In this document: one piece after another, positions 44,208 to 56,280 of the stretch | How positions within the stretch are numbered: the first letter of the stretch is position 1 | Layout of the letters: each line of letters starts with the position of its first letter | From: Aporrectodea caliginosa | Lineage: Eukaryota; Annelida; Clitellata; Crassiclitellata; Lumbricidae | DNA: 64,000 nt | NCBI GenBank assembly: GCA_020284085.1 | Contig: JACEVL010000423.1 | Coordinates: forward strand, 62,001 to 126,000 | Reading direction: 5' to 3' | Notes under the pieces: model-generated | Seen by the model: only the letters and a program-made list of their open reading frames with translations | The model's database searches: none | What the model was told of the DNA's origin: nothing | Translations under genes and position numbers: made by a program

Positions 44208-44292
44208 AATGGCCAGACTATATGACAGACCTGTAGACACTTAGGGTAAATTCGATTATACCGATAACATGATGATAAATGTATGGTTTCGC

Positions 44293-44616
44293 TTAACCCT
44301 CTGAGTACCGTTTTCAGATAGCATTCATGTTCTGATCGCGGGAATATCCGCCAAGCATCGCCAAGGCGCTAAACTTAGTAGGTACTTACTAGTCTGTCTG
44401 GGTGTTAGTGGACCTGGAAAGAGTGTTTGAAACATTTGTATCCATTGGGTAGCTGGACTCAATTTCATACCAAGTATCAGCCTTAACAATAACTACTAAG
44501 TTTTGTTGTTTTCTGATACATTCTATATGTCTGGCAGTACTGCTAAACAAAAGCGTATCAAAATAACCGGATTTATCGCTATTTTCGAAAAATAATGCTG
44601 TTACTCAAAGGGTTGA
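44293..44616. mobile_element. piggyBac-like MITE
   Basis: TTAA (44293) and TTGA (44613) flank ends CCCTCTGAGTACCG and CCCTTTGAGTAACAG. A palindrome gcgggaatatccgc starts 41 nt from the left tip; tattttcgaaaaata ends 17-18 nt from the right tip. The spacing matches the MITEs at 17.5 and 19.3 kb though the two palindromes differ in sequence. Confidence 0.6.
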
Positions 44617-44639
44617 TAAATGCGTTATACTAATGGTAA

Positions 44640-45480
44640 TAATAAATAGTAGGGATGAGTTTGAATGTACAGATGGATTAAAGTAGGATTGGATAGAATA
44701 GGACATGTACTTCTTGAAGGGATAGCCTGAGGGTGATAGATGGAAGAGCATTTAAGAAGAGAGGCTTAAATAATCATTTAATTTAATTTGAAATCGCAAA
44801 ATTACTAATTGATTAGTAACTGTGGTGTCTCATATGCACAAGGCATCGAGCGATGGCGCACCAAAACACAATCGTAATCACGTTACTGTGGAGAAGATCA
44901 GAAAACGATTTCTGATGAAGAACTGCATCTTTCTCGATCCAGATAAATTATTGTCCCGAAGAACTGGTCCCTAGGCGGAAGAGGGGCACCCCTTCATATC
45001 CCATGAATTGCAGTTTACATAAAGTGCAGTTTACAATTATTGCAGTCTGCATTAATTGCGTTTTAAAATAAATTCATTATACATAATTATTTGAAGTTTA
45101 CATTAAATGAAGTTTATATTAAATGGAGTTTACATTAGGCCTACTTGAGTTTGCATTTTGGTGCAATCCACATTAATTGCAGTTTATATTGAGTGCAGTT
45201 TACATTAGACGCAATTTACATTAAGTGCCACTTTCTGTAAATTTTATGCAAGACAGCACAAAAATTATTTCAGTAGTGCAAGTTACAAGTGGCATGTTCA
45301 ATAACCCCGCACTTTGCTGAAGTTTCATATAGGAACTCAAATGATGATGCACAATAGAATAGCGTGCTGAACTGTCAATAGGGAGATTGGTGTTCAAATC
45401 TCCGCAAGGGCAAATATTTGAAGAGATTTGTTCCACCTTCCTCCCTTGCCAACTCAGCTGTAATGAGTACACTGGCCGTA
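44640..45480 (+). repeat. Composite minisatellite repeat, second copy
   Basis: Reverse complement of 5340-6060: ggcatcgagcgatggcgc, the minisatellite (acattaattgcagtttat and variants, 45000-45240), then the tRNA-like gagattggtgttcaaatctc. 44640-44740 (gatggattaaagtaggattg) also matches 40640-40735. Confidence 0.6.
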
Positions 45481-45860
45481 CACTGTGGATGGGTAGATCA
45501 AGCAGCAAGGGAGAGAACCAGAGACGGGGAGGTGGGTAAAATCACCGTCAGATGGAGACAGTTTCCGTCGAGGGGATTGCTTGATTTTTACCTAGGATTT
45601 GTTGGACAGTGTAGCCGATTGGATGAGTAACTTCCTTGTTACGCGAAGAGTTCGAGACTCCTCCTCTGAGTTACTGCCACAAAGACTTGTTCTTGATTAT
45701 TAGATAGTGGCGCCCAATAAATACAAAAATATATAAGTATCCATAGCGCGCCAATCCTAGATATCGCTAAATAATGGATAATACATTGTTCGTCTTAAAC
45801 ACCATTAACACGCATTCTTCCGATGATATAAATAAAGCTAATGCGCTCAATCGCTACTGT
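45481..45860 (+). repeat. SINE-C and HR3
   Basis: gatggagacagtttccgtcg, A-box-like gtagccgattggatgag, B-box-like gaagagttcgagactcc, end aataaatacaaaaatatata, then HR3 (tcttaaacaccattaacacg). Confidence 0.6.
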
Positions 45861-45884
45861 TAGATGTACACACATCATCATCAT

Positions 45885-45970
45885 GAGCTGTAATATGCAA
45901 AACATAAATCTTTGTCGGCGGCAACGGCCTATGTTGTCATAAGCTGCCGTTAAACTGTGGATCCAATCCA
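45885..45970 (+). mobile_element. HR1 hairpin retroposon
   Basis: gagctgtaatatgcaaaaca to gctgccgttaaactgtgg atccaatccaa. No clear duplication; the left neighbour is a catcatcat run. Confidence 0.7.
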
Positions 45971-46154
45971 ACTCGCTGGATGGCAACCGGGGCATTAAAA
46001 GCATTGGCTGCTTATGGTAAGGTTAATAACGCTATCGTCCATAAAATTACGACGAACAACAGAAAACTACCTTCAATCGGCCGTTGGATTGTGGCGCTTA
46101 ATAAATGCGTAATAATAGTAATAGTAGAAGAAGTACTACTTATAAATAATAATA

Positions 46155-46341
46155 GGATGGAGTAAGAAGATAGAGATGGTTGAGCTTGAGTTAATTCTTG
46201 AATGGTATGTAGAATGGATTTAGAATGGGTCTCGAATGGTTTTAAGATAATATCTAAATCCAGTTTTTATATTATAAAGACTGGATCTATGAATAGATTT
46301 ATGGCGAAAAAGATCAATATAGGACGGGAGCCACGACTTAC
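46155..46341 (-). repeat. Repeat tail shared by the two USH1G-like fragments
   Basis: Minus strand: tcccgtcctatattgat, attcatagatccagtct, atcttaaaaccattcgag, cattctaaatccattct and actcaagctcaacc. The same order follows the fragment at 54770, and occurs without it at 58850-58995. The tail has an irregular 'attctaaatcc' step. Confidence 0.6.
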
Positions 46342-46670
46342 CGCCGGCTCCTGCGACCTCCATCTGCTGAGGCGACTTCTGGAAGCGCTTGGCTCGTCTC
46401 TCGGCGTCACGGATGGCCGACTTTCGCTGCTTCTTGATGGTTCGGACTTTGCTGGACATCTGGTCAGCCATTGCTTTGTCCAGACAGCTGACCACGGTCA
46501 TTTGAGGATTGTGGATTGTAGTGACGTCTACATGTAGTGTTGAAGTTGTTGTCCAGTGACCAGATGTTGACCCCGAATGCGACTAGAAATACTACGCAGC
46601 CCACGCGACCGTTTCCAGCCGCATGATGTAGCCCGTTCGACCGAGGTAATCGCAACGATTTAAACAGGCG
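46342..46670 (-). pseudogene. USH1G-like: USH1G (SANS)-like ankyrin exon, copy 1
   Basis: An apparent internal exon: TTTTCTTCTAG acceptor before 46670 and GTAAGT donor after 46342. Pieces in the right order: GLHHAAGNGRVGCVVFLV, AFGVNIWSLDNNFNT, VSCLDKAMADQMSSKV and AIRDAERRAKRFQ. These match the second half of the ankyrin domain and start of the central region of the Usher type 1G scaffold protein (SANS) and its relative ANKS4B. Known role: links harmonin and myosin in sensory hair bundles or brush border. Two frame breaks, near GRT/GLHH and after FNT, make it non-functional. No preceding exon is seen here. Confidence 0.6.
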
Positions 46671-46739
46671 CTAGAAGAAAAATTGTAATAATAAACTTGG
46701 CTTGATGCAAGCTTCAGTAGGGTACTATGCATTCGTGGC

Positions 46740-47345
46740 TCGCATTCTGTAGTTGCGGTGGTAGGATATCACCCGATAAATTCATCGAAGACTGAACATG
46801 GGCGAAACTATAATAGTACGATAGCTATAGAAATATCCTGCATAATTATGTATCTCAACGATAGTTATTCGAAGGTAAACCACGTGTGACATTCCCGCAA
46901 CTTAGCTTAATTTGGGCGCTGTATAAATTACCGAAATTACAGAAACCATAAAACCCCAACCTCTCAGTTGACAGTCCAGCACTGTAACTACTACGCCAGA
47001 GTGCATCCATTGCAAGGTATAACGAAAGTCTTAACCTCTCCAACATCCGCATAATATTCGATGGTACCCTGATGGTTGGTTGGTTGATGCTTAACGACAC
47101 CGTGTCATAGCAAATATGATTAGCGTCGCTCTCCATCGTTTTCCATGCTTTTGACTGGCACTATCACAGGTACAGTAGTGGCAGAGTTTTATATGGGCTT
47201 CTGACAATGTGAAAGGTATTCCAGTTTAGTGTTGATTGTATTAGCGTTCGACTCGTTTGTAATCTAACGATAAAACGCAACTGACGAATTTATAAGGTTC
47301 ATGAAAGACTATTTTAAAGGTGTCTAAGGAGAGCAATAAATTGCC
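46740..47345 (-). repeat. Repeat tail and HR2/HR3 modules
   Basis: ttgggcgctgtataaattac near 46912 is a repeat end also at 56490; HR2-like at 47088-47170 (ttaacgacaccgtgtcatag); HR3 in reverse at 47270-47335 (tttaaaggtgtctaaggag). Confidence 0.5.
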
Positions 47346-47368
47346 CCTCGTTAAACGACATACATTGA

Positions 47369-47451
47369 GCTGTTATATGCCAAAAATAATCTTTGTCGGC
47401 GGCAACGGCCTATGTTGTCATAAGCTGCCGTTAAACTGTGGATCCAATCCA
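47369..47451 (+). mobile_element. HR1 hairpin retroposon with 11-bp target duplication
   Basis: Exact flanks acatacattga at 47358-47368 and 47452-47462. Stem CGGCGGC/GCTGCCG, end gtggatccaatcca. The target is beside a cgttaaacgac motif of another HR copy. Confidence 0.8.
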
Positions 47452-47616
47452 ACATACATTGACCAAAACGTTCTCGAAATCCAGCATCTGACGAAAGGGT
47501 TTTATTACAATATTTCTTAAGATAATATTTTAAGCCACTGCAAATAATCAGAGCGATTTAAAGCATTTAAGAACAGCAATAATAATCACCAGTTGCGGAG
47601 ATTCAGCTATGGATAG

Positions 47617-47751
47617 ATAGCAGTAGTTTCAGTTTAACGACGCTGTGTGATAGCAAAGATCATTAGCGTCGCCCTCCTCCTTCATCCAGGCTTTGGATTG
47701 GCACTGACAAAGTACGATCAGTGGTTTAAGTTGTATGGATTTTTCATAGTT
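47617..47751 (-). mobile_element. HR2 hairpin retroposon with 15-bp target duplication
   Basis: Exact flanks ttcagctatggatag at 47602-47616 and 47752-47766. Minus strand: ccactgatcgtactttgtc, gcctggatgaaggaggagg, stem CGACGCT/AGCGTCG with all seven pairs, end gttaaactgaaactactgct. This gives the clearest limits for HR2 (about 135 bp). Confidence 0.85.
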
Positions 47752-47766
47752 TTCAGCTATGGATAG

Positions 47767-47977
47767 TAGGCCTATGTCAGTTGTTTCAGTTTAACGACAC
47801 TGTGTGGTAACAATGATCACTAGTGTAACGTGTACCCTATTGTAGCGTTTATACTAGAATAGGGAATGTCCCTATCGGGGACACAGTTACCTTGTAATCA
47901 AATCGCTATTCTAAAAAGAGCAAAACATAATTTTTGTCGGCGGAAACGGCCTATGTTGTGATTACGCTGTCGTTAAG

Positions 47978-48056
<79 letters not shown>

Positions 48057-48063
48057 ACACAGC
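47767..48063. repeat. HR2 fragment, diverged HR1 and (CA)n
   Basis: HR2 3' part at 47785-47825 (tttaacgacactgtgtgg). HR1 at 47917-47975 (aaaacataatttttgtcgg, gctgtcgttaagct) runs directly into about 85 bp of CA repeat (47977-48063). Confidence 0.6.
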
Positions 48064-48139
48064 CCACCACACACACAGTTTACAGACAAAAATTTCTGTG
48101 CATTTATATTATTAATATTATCATTCGTTGCGGTAGTTT

Positions 48140-48435
48140 TGATTTAACGATGTTTTGCGTCTTTAAAGAGGTGAATAAGCGTCGCTCTCCTTAACAATCC
48201 AGTTGGGTGTCGCTTCTGAGAATTGGCCCCAGAAGTTTGCTATAAGTTATTCCACTGGACGTGGTTCACAAAAAGAGGCGAAAGGGCGGAGGAGAAGAAG
48301 GTGGAGGAAGAAAGTGAGACTGACGAGGAGGAGCACGAAGCAGAGATGGAAGATGAGGAGGAAGAGGAGAAAGAGAAGAGGGTGATGAAGAGGAATGTAT
48401 TATAACAAAACAATTTATAAATAGCAGCATCTTCT
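48140..48435 (+). repeat. HR2 fragment and purine-rich repeat, copy 2 of 3
   Basis: gatttaacgatgttttgcgt at 48140, then tgggtgtcgcttctgagaat, a gaggaggaag-type tract (48280-48395) and aatgtattataacaaaac. The open frames in the tract are low-complexity artefacts. Confidence 0.5.
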
Positions 48436-49344
48436 TAGTAAGGGCAAAAATTGGATCGAAAAGTCAAGAATTCAACGAACCCATAAAACGTCAGAAAACC
48501 GAAATTTAACTAAAAGCCGCTTATAACATCTCTCAACTTTCCCGGCGACCACCAAACTCACCCCACCAAGGACCCTGGGAACTGGCCGAGATTCCTGGCC
48601 CTGGAGAGAGTTATTGCTGTGGAACAATTGTGATTTAACAGGGCAATCCTTAAATATTTCTTTCATTATAAGGAATAATGAGTAAGGGGCAGAGAAAGAG
48701 ACAGGCATATATACAGACAGATAGACAGACGGACGGAAAGGCGGCAACGAAGTTAGGGACACGCTTCAAAAGGCTGCCATCATTTTCATCTCGAGTGACT
48801 TGCCGTTCCTACAACGACGATGGTCGCTAATGGCAATCCCGCTAAGGGCAATCCCTCAGCATAATGGCAATCCAAAAGACGCCATGTTCCCGTCCCGGAC
48901 AAAGTCTTTTGAGTAATCGGTAGCCAATATTGGTTAGAGAGGTCGCCTTGTAACGCCAAGAGTGAAGGGACCTTGAGCATGTCCTTCACTCACAATTGCT
49001 CACCTCATCAGAATCAGAATTACTGACCATGCGTGTATAATAAATTAAATGCAAAATCTAATCGCCACAACTGCTATTAATAATTATGATAATTACTAAT
49101 TCGTTATTGTTTGGCGACATTTTGCGTTTGCCGTTTACGTCGACCTTAAATTACCGCAATTGCGAAGTCTCGACGAATACTTCCCTTCATCTGCGACTGA
49201 CTGTATTTGAACGCGTGATGAATAAATAGCGTTTGTTAGATACGTTTTAAAGGTATCTAAATATTATTGTTGATTGATGCTTAGTTATTACAAAGTGATG
49301 CTTAACAAATACTGTATAATAATAATAACAGTATTATTAGTAGT
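48436..49344. other. Unassigned; degraded SINE-C and HR3
   Basis: 48440-48880 shows nothing recognised. 48915-49060 resembles SINE-C (ttggttagagaggtcgcc, caagtccttcactcacaat in diverged form). 49085-49260 holds an HR hairpin edge and HR3 in reverse (acgttttaaaggtatctaa). Confidence 0.4.
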
Positions 49345-49389
49345 TATAGTAGTAGTAGTAATAATAATAATAATAATAATAATAGGCTC

Positions 49390-49421
<32 letters not shown>

Positions 49422-49482
49422 TAAAAATAAAATAATAATAATAATAATAATAATAATTTTATGATTTTAAGAACTTTGATTT

Positions 49483-49560
<78 letters not shown>
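49345..49560. repeat. (TAA)n microsatellite, interrupted
   Basis: TAA repeats with a 30-bp AT-rich interruption at 49457-49485. They form the left flank of the first LINE insertion. Confidence 0.95.
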
Positions 49561-49561
<1 letters not shown>

Positions 49562-50270
49562 CGAACAACGCACTAGACCGGGCTCGTCTCTTGGCCTCTC
49601 AGGCACCTCGAGCGGGAGAATGGCTGCTAGCGCCTCCGGTTACTGCATTGGGACTCCGCTTAACTGACGAAGTGATACGGATCGCGGTTGGAATGCGACT
49701 CGGGACGACACTGTGCGAACCCTCATGTGTGTCACTGTGGTGAGAGAGTCGACGCCAGAGGACTCCACGGTCTGGCCTGCAGAAAAAACGCTGGACATCA
49801 ACGGCATAACATCCTCAACGATATCATATGGCGATCTTTCGGAAGAGCAAACATCTCTTCTCAGAAAGAACCGTTGGGCCTCACCAGAGAAGATGGTAAA
49901 CGACCGGACGGCGTGACACTCATCCCGTGGTCATGCGGAAGATGCCTCACTTGGGATGTGACAGTTTCGGACACATTCGCAAAGTCACATCTGGCAACTG
50001 AAGCGGGCGAGGCCGCAAACCGGCAGCCGCCGCCAAGACATTGAAATACGCCACAATCACCCGAACGCATGCTTTTGTGGCGGTTGCATTAGAGTCCAGC
50101 GGTTCTTGGAGTTCTGAAGGATTGGATTTTGTCCTCAAATTAGGACGAAGGTTAACCGATGCAACACATGACACGCTCGAGACAAGCTACCTGTTTCAAA
50201 GACTCTCGGTAGCTCTCCAACGCGGAAACGCCATCTGCTTTTCTTCGAGCATTACAAACCTAGGCCTATA
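49561..50270 (+). pseudogene. RLE-type LINE C-terminus inserted in (TAA)n, copy A
   Basis: 5'-truncated: begins right after aataataat with ARLLASQAPRAGEWL. It carries CHCGERVDARGLHGLAC (C-x-C-x9-H-x3-C finger), then KRPDGVTLIPW and CLTWDVTVSDT, a PD...D restriction-like endonuclease signature. Two frame changes: near 49717 (before the finger) and near 50025 (after ATEAGEAA). It ends LFQRLSVALQRGNA and meets (TAA)n again at 50268. Known: R4/Dong LINEs use such an endonuclease and Dong inserts into TAA repeats. About two thirds of its residues look alike to copy B. Confidence 0.75.
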
Positions 50271-50701
<431 letters not shown>

Positions 50702-51791
50702 CAGGCATCTTTACCTGTTAGAAACGGTGGTCTGGGTATTCGTAGTGCCGTTATGCTGGCAACTTCCGCCTTTTTGGCATCAGCCGCTGGCACACGAAAC
50801 CTTCAAGACCGACTGTTACTCGATGTCCCTGTAACAACCACAGATCCGTTGGTAGAGGAGGCCTTTAGTTCTTGGTCATCGAAGTCGAACGCACCTCCTC
50901 CCATCGAGCAGAAGGCTCATATACAACGGGAATGGGATAGCAAACTCATCTCACATGCACTTCAAGACCTGTCAGAAAGAGCGAGTGATTCTGCTGTTAA
51001 AGCCAGATTGTTAGCCGTGCAATCACCACACTCTGGAGACTGGCTTCAGGCACTTCCCATTACGACAGCAGGATTACGGATGTCAGGAGAGGTCCTAAGA
51101 ATCGCATCCGGCATCCGACTTGGCACCGCGTTGTGTGAAAAACACACTTGCAAATGTGGTGTCATAGTAGAATCCAACGGCCATCATGGATTCTCTTGCA
51201 TCAAAGGAGCAGGAAGACAGCATCGACATGGCATGCTCAACGACGTTATTTGGCGAGCTTTCACCAGAGCCAAAATACCGGCAATCAAAGAGCCCAATGG
51301 CCTCTCCAGATCAGACGGCAAAAGGCCTGACGGAGTCACCATCATACCTTGGTACAGAGGTCGTTGCTTGGCATGGGATGTCACGGTGCCAGATACTTTC
51401 GCTGCATCCTACGAACATATAACATCGCAAAACGCAGGTGCGGCAGCTGAAAAAGCAGCTCGCAACAAGGAAAACAAATATGCCGCTATCTCACAATCAC
51501 ATCATTTCGTCCCTGTGGCAGTCGAAACTGCAGGAAGCTGGCACACAGAATCCCTGCAGTTTGTTCAAGAACTAGGACGCAAGATCTCAGCAGCGACAGG
51601 CGACCAGCGTGAGACCAGTCATCTTCTACAACGCTTATCAGTCGCCCTACAAATCGGAAACTCTCTATCAGTTTTAGGCACCTCAGATTGCAACAACAGT
51701 AGCCCAGGACTGAACGACGGCTTATAGAAACATTGAAAACAATTACTTTTAATCAGTCTGTACATATGTTTGTTGGCTTTATGAAGAAATA
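50702..51791 (+). mobile_element. RLE-type LINE C-terminus inserted in (TAA)n, copy B
   Basis: Open throughout: LPVRNGGLGIRSAVMLATSA (typical post-RT region), then from the Met at 50753 a 324-residue frame. Finger Cys133, Cys135, His145, Cys149. Endonuclease signature RPDG (Asp193) and WDVTV (Asp209), then a conserved tail (FVPVAVETAGSWHTESL, LLQRLSVALQIGN). Stop at 51725, 60-bp 3' UTR with aataaat, then (TAA)n. The RT is lost by 5' truncation, as after incomplete reverse transcription. Intact frame suggests recent insertion. Clade (R4/Dong-like or another RLE clade) is inferred, not proven. Confidence 0.8.
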
Positions 51792-51794
51792 AAT

Positions 51795-52566
<772 letters not shown>

Positions 52567-54159
52567 CGCATTAATTATATGCCAATAGTATTTGCAACTA
52601 TGTGATGTCGTTATAAAAGTGCAGAATTACATTATACACCTGTAGAAAAGGAGAAGCTGATGCTACATAAACGTGCCAATTAGTTTCAATTGCCCTGAGT
52701 CTCTTGTTGTAAAATTAAATACAAGCAAAATCATAATGCCACTGGAACGGTGAGAACAATTCAAATATAAATCAGACAGCGCCTTCATATGTAATATTTG
52801 CCTTATAAGTAAAAGTTGAAGATCGGTCCTCGTATTCTGGCAGTGCCAGTCCCAAGCCTGGACGAAGGAGGAGGGCGACGTTACTGATCTTGGTTTTCAC
52901 ACAGTGTCGTTAGAATGAAACTACTTAACCGTCCACTAATGCCTTTTGAATAAAAGTAGAATTTTTGGTAATCAGGATCACTTTATGCCATCGGAGTAGT
53001 GAAAATTGTTCAAAATAATTTCTGACGACGTCAGCGTCCTTTGTCTCTGCAAGATGTCGTTAAGCTCTCGATTCAGCCATTGATAAGTTAGTTGAAGCAA
53101 AACACCTTTTTAACGTATGAAACTGGCTCTATATAAAAGTACTCTTTCGCTTCGATTAAACATTGCCAAATAATCCGTGGGAACTGTTCAGAATAATGCA
53201 TTTCGGGATGGATTCATCCACTGCACGAACTGTATAATTTTTATACACTTTCGAATTGTCGTCAAAGTCCCTTATTGCCATAAAAAGACGGCCAGCGTGC
53301 CATTTCTGGCCCGCCGACGATGTTTTTCTAGCCCGCGAAGCTTTGCCTAAAGACTATACTGTGATATTCGTGACTGATAATGAAGATCAAGATTAATATT
53401 TTATTAGCATAATTTAACTGTTCGTATGCTAAAAATGCACCATTTAAGATTTAGTTCTGCAAACATTTTCTGGGTACGGGCTCACAAAGCCCCTTCCAGA
53501 CCCCATGCCCTCATTTTGCTGGTGCACCTTTGGCATCCTGGTCCACTACTTGCTGGGATATATTGCCAGTGACCCGCCATTAAAAAAGCTTTGACGCTTT
53601 TGCAATAACACGTCGTTAAACACTCGATCATACACGAGAACCGGTCAGAATGGTTTCTGTCGACGTCAACGACCTCTGTTGCCGAAATGTCGTTAAACTT
53701 TCGATCTAGCCATTAATAATAGTTGATGCTAAACACCTTTTTAACGCATTCATTTGACGCTACATAAATGTACGCTTGAGCTTGGCATCAAATATTTTGA
53801 ATGAATCATGCTTTGTGCCATAGGAACGGTGAAAATAATTCGAAATAATGTTAAATACCCTTCTAATTCTGGTTCTCTGCATCTTAAGCAGATCCAAATG
53901 ACCGACGTCGCCACTCCTCTAGCTGTTGAGCCTCTTCTTTGAGCTTTCCATATCCATCTGTCCTTATCCAACCTTATATCATCTGTCTTGGTCTTCCTCT
54001 TGTTGATCAACCAGATCTGCATAAATGCAAGCGTATTGTATTGAAACAGGGAGAGTATTTGTAAATTCTGTTGGCAATCGGTTGGAGCGAATTCCTTAAA
54101 CACCTTTAAAACGTTGAAATTAAATCTAATATATAATTCTGAAAGATTGTTCTTCTGTA
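52567..54159 (-). repeat. Right arm of the dispersed inverted pair (partner 15039-16497)
   Basis: Contains HR2 (52840-52925), HR1c (53010-53080 and 53640-53705), HR3, and on the minus strand a LINE-tail-like frame. An extra HR1b-like piece of about 130 bp (53165-53295) is absent from the partner. Divergence is clearly higher than in the 2-kb inverted repeat. Confidence 0.75.
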
Positions 54160-54640
54160 GAACTCCGCCACTGATCATACTCTGTCAGAGCCAGTCCCAA
54201 GCCTGGATGAAGGAGGAAGGCAACGCTAATGGTCTTTGCTATCACACATTGTCGTTAAACTGAAACAACTGCTATTGTCAACAGAACTAGGATAAGGTCA
54301 ACGTAAATGGTCCTCCATAATGATAATTATAAACTTTAAAACTGTCTCCCATAGGACGGAGCCAGTCCAAAGGCTGAATAAGGAGGAGAGCGACGCTGAT
54401 CATTTTACGTTGTGACACAACGTCGTTAAACTACTCATATTATTGGTCTTCACGGCCAAAAGACATCGCTAAACAATTAATCATATAATGGTCGTCTTAA
54501 ATACCTTTAAAATGAATCCTTCAGACCATACAAAAGCAGCAAATCTGTTAATCGTTTGGTGTCCATTGCTTTCTGACAAGTCGTACGGAAGGTCACAAAA
54601 TGATTATAAACAATGTTAGACTGCCGAGGGTTGAGCTTGA
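54160..54640 (+). repeat. Two HR2 modules and HR3
   Basis: HR2 at 54162-54265 (aagcctggatgaaggagg, cattgtcgttaaactgaaac) and a diverged one at 54355-54435 (gagcgacgctgatcatttta, aacgtcgttaaacta). HR3 at 54490-54545. Confidence 0.6.
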
Positions 54641-54654
54641 GTCGATTTTTGTAT

Positions 54655-54769
54655 TTTATTTGGAATGGATTTATAATGGTTCCTGAAAGGTTTTAAGATG
54701 CATCTGTAATATCTAGACTGGACCTATGAATATTTTTTGCTAAGAAAATCAATATAGGACGGGAAGCTA
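54655..54769 (-). repeat. Repeat tail following USH1G-like copy 2
   Basis: Same motifs as 46155-46341 in the same order (tcccgtcctatattgat, attcataggtccagtct, tcttaaaacctttc, gactcaagctcaac). Confidence 0.6.
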
Positions 54770-55346
54770 CTACTCGATCTGAGCTTCATGCGTCGGCTCC
54801 TGCGACCTCCATCTACTGAGGCGACTCCTGGAAGCGCTTGGCTCGTCTCTCGGCGTCACGGATGACCGTCTCGCTGCTTCATGACGGTTCAGACGTTGCT
54901 GGACATCTGGTCAGCCGCCGCCTTGTCCAGACAGCTGACCACGGTCATTCGAGGATTGTGGATTGCAGCGACGTCTAGCGGCGTATTGAAGTTGTTGTCG
55001 AGTGACCAGATATTGACCCCGAATGCGACGAGAAATACCACGCAACCCACGTGACCATTTCCATCCGAATGATGTAGCGCCGTTCAACCATAGTAATCGA
55101 AACGATTTACACTGCCGCTAGAAAATCGAATGAAGTCGCATGAAGCTACAAATCTTAAAACAAATCTTTGTCACTCACCGTCTTTCAACAACTAACCGTA
55201 ACCAAACCCCCAGTGACTTACCCTTTCTCGGCAAGGATCTTCAACGCCTTCATGTGACCTGATGCAGCTGCCCACGTGGTCGGTGTCATGCCCTTGTCAT
55301 CCGATCGGTCATAGTCCTTCGAAATGTCCTTCTCTATAACCCCCTT
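54770..55346 (-). pseudogene. USH1G-like: USH1G (SANS)-like two-exon fragment, copy 2
   Basis: Exon at 55346-55222 reads EKDISKDYDRSDDKGMTPTT, then WAAASGHMKALKILAEKG, and stops at a GTAAGT donor. A 104-bp intron (55221-55118) ends TTTTCTAG. The next exon continues GSVNRFDYYG, LHHSDGNGHVGCVVFLV, AFGVNIWSLDNNFNTPLDV, AAIHNPRMTVVSCLDKAAAD, QMSSNV, then stops. This matches ankyrin repeats 1-3 of Usher type 1G protein (SANS)/ANKS4B, in the expected order. Breaks: a TGA after DYYG, a TGA after SSNV, and a later frame change. The splice phase is still consistent, so it derives from genomic DNA, not from mRNA. Confidence 0.65.
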
Positions 55347-55439
55347 ATCTATAAATAACATACCTCCTATGGACTTACATTCTGGACAGACAGACATACA
55401 GACAGAGGCAGAATTATTGTCAGATAGACAGTCTTCCTC

Positions 55440-55750
55440 CAGAGCCCACTTTCATGAACCAGTGTCAGGTCACTCAAAGGATAAGGTCGACGTAAATGAC
55501 CTTCCATAATGATGATTAGCAACTTTAAAACTGTCAATCATCGGGCGGAGCCAGTCCAAAGGCTGATTAAGAAAGAGAGCGACGCTGTACATTTTACGTT
55601 GTGACACAGCGTCGTTAAACTACTCTTATAATTATGAATGAATCTCTCGGCCATTGCAATATTCTGCGGTGGTGTCAGTCTGAACAATCGGTGAAGGAGG
55701 GTTACTCTGATTATCTCTCTTATGACGGAGCGTCGATAAACAGGGACTCA
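55440..55750 (+). repeat. HR hairpin and two HR2 modules
   Basis: aaggtcgacgtaaatgacc hairpin start; HR2 at 55545-55622 with stem CGACGCT/AGCGTCG fully paired; second HR2-like at 55665-55745. Confidence 0.55.
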
Positions 55751-55908
55751 GCTACAATTATTCGTCTCTTTTAAGTACGATAATCGCCGTAGAAGGGAAA
55801 ACAGAAAAGGTGTTCTACATTCTACCATTGGGATGGTAAACATTGTTCAAAATTGCACACCTCTATTGACTGTCATATTGAACCTTTAAGTGAAGCGACA
55901 AATAAAAT

Positions 55909-55990
55909 CTGTAATATGCCAAAATAAATCTTTGTCGGCGGCAACGGCCTGTGTTGTCATAAGCTGCCGTTAAACTGTGGATCCAATCCA
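55909..55990 (+). mobile_element. HR1 hairpin retroposon
   Basis: ctgtaatatgccaaaataaa to gctgccgttaaactgtgg atccaatcca; possible 7-bp duplication atctgta only. Confidence 0.7.
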
Positions 55991-56204
55991 TCTGTATTCT
56001 ACTACTGGAACGGTAAAAATTGTTCAAATAAATTGCACACCTCTTTTAATCGTGATCATCGCCCTATAAGTGAAAGCACACGCCCTATTCCGCAATTCTG
56101 TCCTACTTGGGTCAAATTTGTTCTACAAAATTATACACCTATTAAGCCTCACAGTCGACCTATTAGTGAAAGTGGTCCTATATTATGCCATGGGAACGGT
56201 GAGA

Positions 56205-56280
56205 GCTTGCAAAGTAATTTCTGGCGACGTCAACCGACTTTGTCACCATTAGATGTCGTTAAACTCTGTATCCATCCAAT
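56205..56280 (+). mobile_element. HR1c hairpin element
   Basis: gagagcttgcaaagtaattt leader, ggcgacgtcaaccgactttg, gatgtcgttaaactctg and atccatccaatcc. Confidence 0.55.

Noticed and set aside
53750..54178. 142-residue frame on the minus strand
   Set aside because: It lies within a dispersed repeat; the partner copy at 15 kb does not keep the frame. At best a decayed LINE tail.
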